DNA of 6,399 nucleotides from an uncultured Desulfomonile sp. (lineage in GTDB: Bacteria; Desulfobacterota; Desulfomonilia; Desulfomonilales; Desulfomonilaceae), in assembly GCA_937915285.1 (NCBI GenBank), contig CALDNG010000091.1:1-6399 (forward strand), read 5' to 3'. A program made the translations under genes and the position numbers. This document shows positions 6,365 to 6,399 of this stretch, in pieces (position 1 is the stretch's first letter; the number at the start of each line of letters is the position of its first letter). A model generated the notes under the pieces. It saw only the letters and a program-made list of their open reading frames with translations, did no database searches and was not told the origin of the DNA.

Positions 6365-6399
6365 AGATCGGAAGAGCGTCGTGTAGGGAAAGAGTGTAG
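6365..6399 (+). other. Illumina sequencing adapter contamination at contig end
   Basis: The last 35 bases begin AGATCGGAAGAGCGTCGTGT and continue through AGGGAAAGAGTGTAG. They match the Illumina TruSeq universal adapter as read through from a short insert. This is not genomic sequence, and any protein ending in RSEERRVGKEC should be trimmed. Genomic sequence ends at or just before 6364; one base of ambiguity exists because library A-tailing adds an A. Confidence 0.97.

Overview
The window reads as one + strand gene cluster for copper (or silver) export across the envelope of a Gram-negative bacterium. It is followed by the start of a membrane sensor gene. The tripartite RND efflux proteins, the periplasmic NosL-like protein and the protein style recall Desulfobacterota (the Geobacter/Desulfuromonas side of the former Deltaproteobacteria). 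That placement is an impression from memory, not a measurement. The fragment comes from a short-read assembly, because its last 35 bases are Illumina adapter and not genome.

Layout: 2-1408 is the 3' part of a CusB-type periplasmic adaptor whose 5' end lies outside the window. It carries an embedded, partly degenerate heavy-metal-binding module and a C-terminal DUF3347-like domain. 1405-5202 is a CusA-type RND permease that starts inside the adaptor stop codon (ATGA overlap). At 1265 residues it is about 200 longer than E. coli CusA, mainly because of extra hydrophobic segments between TM6 and TM7. 5226-5792 encodes an exported NosL-like copper-binding protein 23 bases downstream, with a strong ribosome binding site. 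5793-5941 is a non-coding gap with a small dyad and two competing hairpins. 5942-6364 is the start of an inner-membrane sensor protein, probably a histidine kinase, cut by the adapter at 6365-6399.

How they would work together (inference from families): the NosL-like protein and the metal-binding modules of the adaptor would hold Cu(I) in the periplasm and pass it to the permease. The permease would use the proton gradient to push it through an outer-membrane channel, whose gene (cusC-like) would be expected upstream, outside the window. The sensor may belong to a separate regulatory operon; its ligand cannot be told from the part seen. I see no tRNA, rRNA, CRISPR array, insertion sequence or phage gene. 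The points of most interest are the odd architecture of the RND permease, the altered residues at its presumed proton-relay positions, the stacking of several copper-binding modules in one operon, and the adapter artefact at the end.
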